From Luzula sylvatica (Eukaryota; Streptophyta; Magnoliopsida; Poales; Juncaceae), in contig OX326958.1 in NCBI GenBank assembly GCA_946800325.1, positions 6,954,001 to 7,018,000 on the forward strand: a stretch of DNA of 64,000 nt. The letters are read 5' to 3'. The translations under genes were made by a program, and so were the position numbers. Positions within the stretch are counted from its first letter, which is position 1, and each line of letters begins with the position of its first letter. Of this stretch, positions 11,991-23,958 are shown in pieces. Below the pieces are notes generated by a model. It ran no database searches. It saw only the letters and a list, made by a program, of their open reading frames with translations, and was not told the DNA's origin.

Positions 11991-12984
11991 GAAGAAAAAC
12001 CACAAACTAATTTTTCTTTTTTTTGAAGAAAACCACAAACTAATTTATTTTTTTTGAAGAAAATCACAAACTAATTTTCTTTATCTTTTTTGAAGAAAAC
12101 CACAAACGAATTTTCTTTTTTTGAAGAAAACCACAAACTAATTTCCTTTTTTTGAAGAAAACCACAAACTATTTTTTCTTTTTTTGAAGAAAACCACAAA
12201 CTAATTTTATTTTTTTGAAGAAAACCACAAACTAATTTTCTTTCTTTGAAGAAACCCACAAACTAATTTTCTATTTTTGAAGAAACCCACAAACTAATTT
12301 TCTTTTTTTGAAGAAAACCACAAACTAATTTTTTTTTTTTTAAGAAAACCACAAACTAATTTTATTTTTTTGAAGAAAACCACAAACTTATTTTCTTTTT
12401 TTGAAGAAAACCACAAACTAATTTTCTTTTTTTGAAGAAAACCACACACTAATTTTATTTTTTTGAAGAAAACCACAAACTAATTTTTTTTTGATGAAAA
12501 CCACAAACTAATTTTTTTTTTTTTGAAGAAAACCACAAACTAATTTTCTTTTTTTGAAGAAAACCACAAACTAATTTTCTTTTTTTGAAGAAAACCACAA
12601 ACTAATTTTCTTTTTTTGAAGAAAACCACAAACTAATTTTCTTTTTTTTGAAGAAAACCACAAACTAATTTTCTTTTTTTGAAGAAAACCACAAAATAAT
12701 TTTTTTTTTTTGAAGAAAACCACAAACTAATTTTTTTTTTTTTAAGAAAACCACAACTAATTTTTCTTATTTTGAAGAAAACCACAAACTAATTTTTTTT
12801 TTTTTAAGAAAACCAGAAACTAATTTTTTTATTTTTTAAAGAAAACCACAAACTAATTTTCTTTTTTTGAAGAAAACCACAAACTAATTTTCTTTTTTTG
12901 AAGAAAACCACAAACTAATTTTATTTTTTTGAAGAAAACCACAAACTAATTTCCTTTTTTTTGAAGAAAACCACAAACTAATTT
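11991..12984. repeat. Linker between families A and B
   Basis: This stretch matches about 17050-17790 at a shift of 5060 up to near 12730. The AAATCAC monomer with a TTTATC tract is at 12061 and 17121, and the GATGAAAACC variant is at 12493 and 17553. It is therefore the tail of an earlier family B-type unit fused to family A. It contains runs of consensus monomers (about 12530-12690), no inverted core, and no sequence other than satellite. Confidence 0.7.
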
Positions 12985-15900
12985 TCTTTTTTTGAAGAAA
13001 ACCACAAACTAATTTTCTTTTTTTGAAGAAAACCACAACTAATTTTTCTTTTTTTGAAGAAAACCACAAACTAATTTATTTATTTTGAAGAAAACCACAA
13101 ACTAATTTTCTTTTTTTTTGAAGAAAACCACAAACTAATTTTCTTTTTTTGAAGAAAACCACAAACTAATTTTTTCTTTTTTTGAAGAAAACCACACACT
13201 AATTTTCTTTTTTTGAAACAAACTAATTTTCTTTTTTTGAAGAAAACCACAAACTAATTTTTCTTAGTATGAAGAAAACCACAAACTAATTTTTTTTTTT
13301 TGAAGAAAACCACGAACTAATTTTCTTTTTTTGAAGAAACCACAAACTAATTTTCTTTTTTTTGAAGAAAAACCACAAACTAATTTTCTTTTTTTGAAGA
13401 AAACCACAACTAATTTTTCTTTTTTTGAAGAAAACCACAAACTAATTTATTTTTTTTGAAGAAAACCACAAACTAATTTTAATGTTTTTTTTTTTTTGAA
13501 GAAACCACAAACTAATTTTATTTTTTTTAAGAAAACCACGAACTAATTTTCTTTTTTTGAAGAAAACCAAACTAATTTTCTTTTGTAGAAGAAAACCACA
13601 AACTAATTTTCTTTTTTTGAAGAAAACCACAACTAATTTTTCTTTTTTTTGAAGAAAACCACAAACTAATTTATTTTTTTTGAAGAAAACCACAAACTAA
13701 TTTTCTTTTTTTTTTTTGAAGAAAACCACAAACTAATTTTTCTTTTTTTGAAGAAAACCACAAACTAATTTCCTTTTTTTGAAGAAAACCACAATTTTTT
13801 CTGGTTTCCTTCAAAAAACCACAAACTAATTTTCTTTTTTTGAAGAAAAACTACAAACTAATTTTCTTTTTTTGAAGAAACCACACACGAATTTTCTTTT
13901 TTTGAAACAAACTAATTTTCTTTTTTTGAAGAAAACCACAAACTAAGTTTCTTTTTTTGAAGAAACCACAAACTAATTTTATTTTTTTGAAGAAAACCAC
14001 AAACTAATTTTCTTTTTTTGAATAAAACGACAAACTGATTTTTCTTTTTTTGAAGAAAACCACAATATATTTTCTTTTTTTCAATAAAACAACAAAATAA
14101 TTTTCTTTTTTTTGAAGAAAACCACAAACTAATTTTCATTTTTTGAAGAAAACCACAAAATAATTTTTTTTTTTGAAGAAAACCAAAAAATAATTTTCTT
14201 TTTTTTAAGAAAACCACAACTAATTTTGCTTTTTTTGAAGATAACCACAAACTAATTTATTTTTTTTTGAAGAAAACCAGAAACTAATTTTTTTATTTTT
14301 TAAAGAAAACCACAAACTAATTTTCTTTTTTTGAAGAAAACCACAAACTAATTTTCTTTTTTTGAAGAAAACCACAAACTAATTTTATTTTTTTGAAGAA
14401 AACAACAAATTAATTTTCTTTTTTTTGAAGAAAACCACAAACTAATTTTCTTTTTTTGAAGAAAACCACAAAATAATTTTCTTTTTTTGTAGAAAACCAC
14501 AAACTAATTTTCTTTTTTTGAAGAAAACCACAACTAATGTTTCTTTTTTTTAAGAAAACCACAAACTAATTTTATTTTCTTGAAGAAACCACAAACTAAT
14601 TTTATTTTTTTGAAAAAAACCACAAACTAATTTTTCTTTTTTTGAAGAAAACCACAATATATTTTCTTTTTTTCAATAAAACAACAAAATAATTTTCTTT
14701 TTTTTGAAGAAAACCACAAACAAATTTTCTTTTTGTTGTGGTTTTCTTCAAAAAACCACAAACTAATTTTCTTTTTTTGAATAAAACGACAAACTAATTT
14801 TTCTTTTTTTGAAGAAAACCACAATATATTTTCTTTTTTTCAATAAAACAACAAAATAATTTTCTTTTTTTTGAAGAAAACCACAAACTAATTTTCTTTT
14901 TTTGAAGAAAACCACAAACTAATTTCATTTTTTTGAAGAAAACCACAAACTATTTTTTCTTTGTTTGGAGAAAACCACAAACTAATTTTCTTTTATTGAA
15001 GAAAACCACAAACTAATTTTCTTTTTTTGAAGAAAACCAAAAACTAATTTTCTTTCTTTGAAGAAAGCCACAAACTAATTTTCTATTTTTGAGGAAACCC
15101 ACAAACTAATTTTCTTTTTTTGAAGAAAACCACAAACTAATTTTCTTTTTTTAAAAAAACCACACACTAATTTTCTTTTCTTGAAACAAACTAATTTTCT
15201 TTTTTTGAAGAAAACCACCAACTAATTTTTCTTTGTTTGAAGAAAACCACAAACTAATTTTCTTTTTTTGAAGAAAACCACAAACTAATTTTCTTTTTTT
15301 GAAGAAACCGCAAACTAATTTTATTTTTTTTAAGAAAACCACAAACTAATTTTCTTTTTTTTGAAGAAAACCACAAACTAATTTTCTTTTTTTGAAGAAA
15401 ACCACAACTAATTTTTCTTTTTTTGAAGAAAACCACAAACTAATTTTTTTTTTTTGAAGAAAACCACAAACTAATTTTCATTTTTTTTTTTTTGAAGAAA
15501 ACCACAAACTAATTTTCTTTTTGTGAAGAAAACAACAAACTAATTTTTTTTTTTTTGAAGAAAACAACAGACTAATTTTCTTTTTTTGAAGAAACCACAA
15601 ACTAATTTTATTTTTTTGAAGAAAACCACAAACTAATTTTCTTTTTTTGAAGAAAACCACAAACTAATTTTTCTTTTTTTGAAAAAAACCACAAACTAAT
15701 TTTCTTTTTTTGAAGAAAACCACAAACTAATTTTCTTTTTTTTGTGGTTTTCTTCAAAAAACCACAAACTAATTTTCTTTTTTTGAAGAAAACCACAAAC
15801 TAATTTTTCTTTGATTGAAGAAAACCACAAACAAATTTTCTTTTTTTCAAGAAAACCACAAACTAATTTTCTTTTTTTGAAGAAACCACAAACTAATTTT

Positions 15901-18490
15901 ATTTTTTTGAAGAAAACCACAAACGAATTTTTCTTTTTTTGAAGAAAACCACAAACTAATTTTTCATTTTTTGAAGAAAACCACAAACAAATTTTCTTTT
16001 TGTTGTGGTTTCCTGCAAAAAACCACAAACTAATTTTCTTTTTTTGAATAAAACGACAAACTAATTTTTCTTTTTTTGAAGAAAACCACAATATATTTTC
16101 TTTTTTTCAATAAAACAACAAAATAATTTTCTTTTTTGTTGAAGAAAACCACAAACTAACTTTCTTTTTTTGAAGAAAACCACAAACTAATTTTCTTTTT
16201 TTGAAGAAAACCACAAACTAATTTCCTTTTTTTGAAGAAAACCACAATTTTTTCTGGTTTTCTTCAAAAAACCACAAACTAATTTTCTTTTTTTGAAGAA
16301 AAACCACAAACTAATTCTCTTTTTTTGAAGAAACCACACACTAATTTTCTTTTTTTGAAACAAACTAATTTTCTTTTTTTGAAGAAAACCACAAACTAAT
16401 TTTTCTTTGTTTGAAGAAAACCACAAACTAATTTTCTTTTTTTGAAGAAAACCACAAACTAATTTTCTTTTTTTGAAGAAACCACAAACTAATTTTATTT
16501 TTTTGAAGAAAACCACAAACTAATTTTTCTTTTTTTGAAGAAAACCACAAACTAATTTTTTTTTTTTTGAAGAAAACCACAAACAAATTTTCTTTTTGTT
16601 GTGGATTTCTTCAAAAAACCACAAACTAATTTTCTTTTTTTGAATAAAACGACAAACTAATTTTTCTTTTTTTGAAAAAAACCACAATATATTTTCTTTT
16701 TTTCAATAAAACAACAAAATAATTTTCTTTTTTTTGAACAAAACCACAAACTAATTTTCTTGTTTTGAAGAAAACCACAAACTAATTTTCTTTTTTAGAA
16801 GAAAACCACAACTAATTTTTTTGTTTTTGAAGAAAACCACAACTAATTTTTCTTTTTTTTGAAGAAAACCACAAACTAATTTATTTTTTTTGAAGAAAAC
16901 CACAAACTAATTTTCTTTTTCTTTTTTGAAGAAGACCACAAACTAATTTTCTTTTTTTGAAGAAAACCACAAACTAATTTCCTTTTTTTGAAGAAAACCA
17001 CAATTTTTTCTGGTTTTCTTCAAAAAACCACAAACTAATTTTCTTTTTTTGAAGAAAAACCACAAAGTAATTTTTCTTTTTTTTGAAGAAAACCACAAAC
17101 TAATTTAATTTTTTTGAAGAAAATCACAAACTAATTTTCTTTATCTTTTTTGAAGAAAACCACAAACTAATTTTCTTTTTTTGAAGAAAACCACAAACTA
17201 ATTTCCTTTTTTTGAAGAAAACCACAAACTATTTTTTCTTTTTTTCAAGAAAACCACAAACTAATTTTCTTCTTTTGAAGAAAACCACAAACTAATTTTC
17301 TTTCTTTGAAGAAACCCACAAACTAATTTTCTATTTTTGAAGAAACCCACAAACTAATTTTCTTTTTTTGAAGAAAACCACAAACTAATTTTTTTTTTTT
17401 GAAGAAAACCACAAACTAATTTTATTTTTTTGAAGAAAACCACAAACTTATTTTCTTTTTTTGAAGAAAACCACAAACTAATTTTCTTTTTTTGAAGAAA
17501 ACCACACACTAATTTTATTTTTTTGAAGAAAACCACATACTAATTTTTTTTTGATGAAAACCACAAACTAATTTTTTTTTTTTTGAAGAAAACCACAAAC
17601 TAATTTTCTTTTTTTGAAGAAAACCACAAACTAATTTTCTTTTTTTGAAGAAAACCACAAACTAATTTTATTTTTTTGAAGAAAACCACAAACTAATTTT
17701 CTTTTTTTTGAAGAAAACCACAAACTAATTTTCTTTTTTTGAAGAAAACCACAAAATAATTTTTTTTTTTTGAAGAAAACCACAAACTAATTTTTCTTTT
17801 TTTGAATAAAACGACAAACTAATTTTTCTTTTTTTGAATAAAACGACAAACTAATTTTTCTTTTTTTGAAAAAAACCACAATATATTTTCTTTTTTTCAA
17901 TAAAACAACAAAATAATTTTCTTTTTTTTGAACAAAACCACAAACTAATTTTCTTGTTTTGAAGAAAACCACAAACTAATTTTCTTTTTTAGAAGAAAAC
18001 CACAACTAATTTTTTTGTTTTTGAAGAAAACCACAACTAATTTTTCTTTTTTTTGAAGAAAACCACAAACTAATTTATTTTTTTTGAAGAAAACCACAAA
18101 CTAATTTCTTTTTCTTTTTTGAAGAAGACCACAAACTAATTTTCTTTTTTTGAAGAAAACCACAAACTAATTTCCTTTTTTTGAAGAAAACCACAATTTT
18201 TTCTGGTTTTCTTCAAAAAACCACAAACTAATTTTCTTTTTTTGAAGAAAAACCACAAACTAATTTTTCTTTTTTTTGAAGAAAACCACAAACTAATTTA
18301 TTTTTTTTGAAGAAAATCACAAACTAATTTTCTTTATCTTTTTTTAAGAAAACCATAAACTAATTTTCTTTTTTTGAAGAAAACCACAAACTAATTTTCT
18401 TTTTTTGAAGAAAACCACAAACTAATTTTCTTTCTTTGAAGAAACCCACAAACTAATTTTCTATTTTTGAAGAAACCCACAAACTAATTT
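12985..18490. repeat. Higher-order repeat family B, copy 1 (5506 bp)
   Basis: The TTTATTTATTTTGAAG landmark at about 13075 recurs at 18581, a shift of 5506. The match continues to the end of copy 2 with the shift falling to 5476 and then 5468. Inverted cores start at 13803 (GGTTTCCTTC variant), 14736, 15742, 16003 (degraded), 16256, 16599 (one substitution), 17012 and 18205. A sub-duplication of about 1193 bp is present: cores 17012 and 18205, and the AAATCAC landmark at 17121 and 18314. Compared with copy 2 it has about 30 extra bases in 14640-14730, where a CAATATA/CAATAAAACAAC monomer pair replaces ordinary monomers. Confidence 0.85.
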
Positions 18491-21400
18491 TCTTTTTTTG
18501 AAGAAAACCACAAACTAATTTTCTTTTTTTGAAGAAAACCACAACTAATTTTTCTTTTTTTGAAGAAAACCACAAACTAATTTATTTATTTTGAAGAAAA
18601 CCACAAACTAATTTTCTTTTTTTTTGAAGAAAACCACAAACTAATTTTCTTTTTTTGAAGAAAACCACAAACTAATTTTTTCTTTTTTTGAAGAAAACCA
18701 CACACTAATTTTCTTTTTTTGAAACAAACTAATTTTCTTTTTTTGAAGAAAACCACAAACTAATTTTTCTTAGTATGAAGAAAACCACAAACTAATTTTT
18801 TTTTTTTGAAGAAAACCACAAACTAATTTTCTTTTTTTGAAGAAACCACAAACTAATTTTCTTTTTTTTGAAGAAAAACCACAAACTAATTTTCTTTTTT
18901 TGAAGAAAACCACAACTAATTTTTCTTTTTTTGAAGAAAACCACAAACTAATTTATTTTTTTTGAAGAAAACCACAAACTAATTTTAATGTTTTTTTTTT
19001 TTTGAAGAAACCACAAACTAATTTTATTTTTTTTAAGAAAACCACGAACTAATTTTCTTTTTTTGAAGAAAACCAAACTAATTTTCTTTTGTAGAAGAAA
19101 ACCACAAACTAATTTTCTTTTTTTGAAGAAAACCACAACTAATTTTTCTTTTTTTTGAAGAAAACCACAAACTAATTTATTTTTTTTGAAGAAAACCACA
19201 AACTAATTTTCTTTTTTTTTTTTGAAGAAAACCACAAACTAATTTTTCTTTTTTTGAAGAAAACCACAAACTAATTTCCTTTTTTTGAAGAAAACCACAA
19301 TTTTTTCTGGTTTCCTTCAAAAAACCACAAACTAATTTTCTTTTTTTGAAGAAAAACTACAAACTAATTTTCTTTTTTTGAAGAAACCACACACGAATTT
19401 TCTTTTTTTGAAACAAACTAATTTTCTTTTTTTGAAGAAAACCACAAACTAAGTTTCTTTTTTTGAAGAAACCACAAACTAATTTTATTTTTTTGAAGAA
19501 AACCACAAACTAATTTTCTTTTTTTGAATAAAACGACAAACTGATTTTTCTTTTTTTGAAGAAAACCACAATATATTTTCTTTTTTTCAATAAAACAACA
19601 AAATAATTTTCTTTTTTTTGAAGAAAACCACAAACTAATTTTCTTTTTTTGAAGAAAACCACAAAATAATTTTTTTTTTTGAAGAAAACCAAAAAATAAT
19701 TTTCTTTTTTTTAAGAAAACCACAACTAATTTTGCTTTTTTTGAAGATAACCACAAACTAATTTATTTTTTTTTGAAGAAAACCAGAAACTAATTTTTTT
19801 ATTTTTTAAAGAAAACCACAAACTAATTTTCTTTTTTTGAAGAAAACCACAAACTAATTTTCTTTTTTTGAAGAAAACCACAAACTAATTTTATTTTTTT
19901 GAAGAAAACCACAAATTAATTTTCTTTTTTTTGAAGAAAACCACAAACTAATTTTCTTTTTTTGAAGAAAACCACAAAATAATTTTCTTTTTTTGTAGAA
20001 AACCACAAACTAATTTTCTTTTTTTGAAGAAAACCATAACTAATGTTTCTTTTTTTTAAGAAAACCACAAACTAATTTTATTTTCTTGAAGAAACCACAA
20101 ACTAATTTTATTTTTTTGAAAAAAACCACAAACTAATTTTTCTTTTTTTGAAGAAAACCACAAACTAATTTTTCTTTTTTTGAAGAAAACCACAAACAAA
20201 TTTTCTTTTTGTTGTGGTTTTCTTCAAAAAACCACAAACTAATTTTCTTTTTTTGAATAAAACGACAAACTAATTTTTCTTTTTTTGAAGAAAACCACAA
20301 TATATTTTCTTTTTTTCAATAAAACAACAAAATAATTTTCTTTTTTTTGAAGAAAACCACAAACTAATTTTCTTTTTTTGAAGAAAACCACAAACTAATT
20401 TCATTTTTTTGAAGAAAACCACAAACTATTTTTTCTTTGTTTGGAGAAAACCACAAACTAATTTTCTTTTATTGAAGAAAACCACAAACTAATTTTCTTT
20501 TTTTGAAGAAAACCAAAAACTAATTTTCTTTCTTTGAAGAAAGCCACAACCTAATTTTCTATTTTTGAGGAAACCCACAATCTAATTTTCTTTTTTTGAA
20601 GAAAACCACAAACTAATTTTCTTTTTTTAAAAAAACCACACACTAATTTTCTTTTCTTGAAACAAACTAATTTTCTTTTTTTGAAGAAAACCACCAACTA
20701 ATTTTTCTTTGTTTGAAGAAAACCACAAACTAATTTTCTTTTTTTGAAGAAAACCACAAACTAATTTTCTTTTTTTGAAGAAACCGCAAACTAATTTTAT
20801 TTTTTTTAAGAAAACCACAAACTAATTTTCTTTTTTTTGAAGAAAACCACAAACTAATTTTCTTTTTTTGAAGAAAACCACAACTAATTTTTCTTTTTTT
20901 GAAGAAAACCACAAACTAATTTTTTTTTTTTGAAGAAAACCACAAACTAATTTTCATTTTTTTTTTTTTGAAGAAAACCACAAACTAATTTTCTTTTTGT
21001 GAAGAAAACAACAAACTAATTTTTTTTTTTTTGAAGAAAACAACAGACTAATTTTCTTTTTTTGAAGAAACCACAAACTAATTTTATTTTTTTGAAGAAA
21101 ACCACAAACTAATTTTCTTTTTTTGAAGAAAACCACAAACTAATTTTTCTTTTTTTGAAAAAAACCACAAACTAATTTTCTTTTTTTGAAGAAAACCACA
21201 AACTAATTTTCTTTTTTTTGTGGTTTTCTTCAAAAAACCACAAACTAATTTTCTTTTTTTGAAGAAAACCACAAACTAATTTTTCTTTGATTGAAGAAAA
21301 CCACAAACAAATTTTCTTTTTTTCAAGAAAACCACAAACTAATTTTCTTTTTTTGAAGAAACCACAAACTAATTTTATTTTTTTGAAGAAAACCACAAAC

Positions 21401-23958
21401 GAATTTTTCTTTTTTTGAAGAAAACCACAAACTAATTTTTCATTTTTTGAAGAAAACCACAAACAAATTTTCTTTTTGTTGTGGTTTCCTGCAAAAAACC
21501 ACAAACTAATTTTCTTTTTTTGAATAAAACGACAAACTAATTTTTCTTTTTTTGAAGAAAACCACAATATATTTTCTTTTTTTCAATAAAACAACAAAAT
21601 AATTTTCTTTTTTGTTGAAGAAAACCACAAACTAACTTTCTTTTTTTGAAGAAAACCACAAACTAATTTTCTTTTTTTGAAGAAAACCACAAACTAATTT
21701 CCTTTTTTTGAAGAAAACCACAATTTTTTCTGGTTTTCTTCAAAAAACCACAAACTAATTTTCTTTTTTTGAAGAAAAACCAATTCTCTTTTTTTGAAGA
21801 AACCACACACTAATTTTCTTTTTTTGAAACAAACTAATTTTCTTTTTTTGAAGAAAACCACAAACTAATTTTTCTTTGTTTGAAGAAAACCACAAACTAA
21901 TTTTCTTTTTTTGAAGAAAACCACAAACTAATTTTCTTTTTTTGAAGAAACCACAAACTAATTTTATTTTTTGGAAGAAAACCACAAACTAATTTTTCTT
22001 TTTTTGAAGAAAACCACAAACTAATTTTTTTTTTTTTGAAGAAAACCACAAACAAATTTTCTTTTTGTTGTGGATTTCTTCAAAAAACCACAAACTAATT
22101 TTCTTTTTTTGAATAAAACGACAAACTAATTTTTCTTTTTTTGAAAAAAACCACAATATATTTTCTTTTTTTCAATAAAACAACAAAATAATTTTCTTTT
22201 TTTTGAACAAAACCACAAACTAATTTTCTTGTTTTGAAGAAAACCACAAACTAATTTTCTTTTTTAGAAGAAAACCACAACTAATTTTTTTGTTTTTGAA
22301 GAAAACCACAACTAATTTTTCTTTTTTTTGAAGAAAACCACAAACTAATTTATTTTTTTTGAAGAAAACCACAAACTAATTTTCTTTTTCTTTTTTGAAG
22401 AAGACCACAAACTAATTTTCTTTTTTTGAAGAAAACCACAAACTAATTTCCTTTTTTTGAAGAAAACCACAATTTTTTCTGGTTTTCTTCAAAAAACCAC
22501 AAACTAATTTTCTTTTTTTGAAGAAAAACCACAAAGTAATTTTTCTTTCTTTTGAAGAAAACCACAAACTAATTTATTTTTTTTGAAGAAAATCACAAAC
22601 TAATTTTCTTTATCTTTTTTGAAGAAAACCACAAACTAATTTTCTTTTTTTGAAGAAAACCACAAACTAATTTCCTTTTTTTGAAGAAAACCACAAACTA
22701 TTTTTTCTTTTTTTGAAGAAAACCACAAACTAATTTTCTTCTTTTGAAGAAAACCACAAACTAATTTTCTTTCTTTGAAGAAACCCACAAACTAATTTTC
22801 TATTTTTGAAGAAACCCACAAACTAATTTTCTTTTTTTGAAGAAAACCACAAACTAATTTTTTTTTTTTGAAGAAAACCACAAACTAATTTTATTTTTTT
22901 GAAGAAAACCACAAACTTATTTTCTTTTTTTGAAGAAAACCACAAACTAATTTTCTTTTTTTGAAGAAAACCACACACTAATTTTATTTTTTTGAAGAAA
23001 ACCACATACTAATTTTTTTTTGATGAAAACCACAAACTAATTTTTTTTTTTTTGAAGAAAACCACAAACTAATTTTCTTTTTTTGAAGAAAACCACAAAC
23101 TAATTTTCTTTTTTTGAAGAAAACCACAAACTAATTTTATTTTTTTGAAGAAAACCACAAACTAATTTTCTTTTTTTTGAAGAAAACCACAAACTAATTT
23201 TCTTTTTTTGAAGAAAACCACAAAATAATTTTTTTTTTTGAAGAAAACCACAAACTAATTTTTCTTTTTTTGAATAAAACGACAAACTAATTTTTCTTTT
23301 TTTGAATAAAACGACAAACTAATTTTTCTTTTTTTGAAAAAAACCACAATATATTTTCTTTTTTTCAATAAAACAACAAAATAATTTTCTTTTTTTTGAA
23401 CAAAACCACAAACTAATTTTCTTGTTTTGAAGAAAACCACAAACTAATTTTCTTTTTTAGAAGAAAACCACAACTAATTTTTTTGTTTTTGAAGAAAACC
23501 ACAACTAATTTTTCTTTTTTTTGAAGAAAACCACAAACTAATTTATTTTTTTTGAAGAAAACCACAAACTAATTTCTTTTTCTTTTTTGAAGAAGACCAC
23601 AAACTAATTTTCTTTTTTTGAAGAAAACCACAAACTAATTTCCTTTTTTTGAAGAAAACCACAATTTTTTCTGGTTTTCTTCAAAAAACCACAAACTAAT
23701 TTTCTTTTTTTGAAGAAAAACCACAAACTAATTTTTCTTTTTTTTGAAGAAAACCACAAACTAATTTATTTTTTTTGAAGAAAATCACAAACTAATTTTC
23801 TTTATCTTTTTTTAAGAAAACCATAAACTAATTTTCTTTTTTTGAAGAAAACCACAAACTAATTTTTCTTTTTTTGAAGAAAACCACAAACTAATTTTCT
23901 TTCTTTGAAGAAACCCACAAACTAATTTTCTATTTTTGAAGAAACCCACAAACTAATT
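18491..23958. repeat. Higher-order repeat family B, copy 2 (about 5468 bp)
   Basis: This copy repeats copy 1 with the same eight inverted cores in order: 19309, 20212, 21218, 21479, 21732, 22068, 22481 and 23673. The shift falls by 7 near 21780, where copy 1 has an intact ACCACAAACTAATTC junction (about 16310) and copy 2 reads ACCAATTC, a clean 7-bp deletion. The 1.19-kb sub-duplication is also present (AAATCAC at 22590 and 23782), so it arose before the 5.5-kb duplication. The match ends near 23958, where the monomer order changes. Confidence 0.85.
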
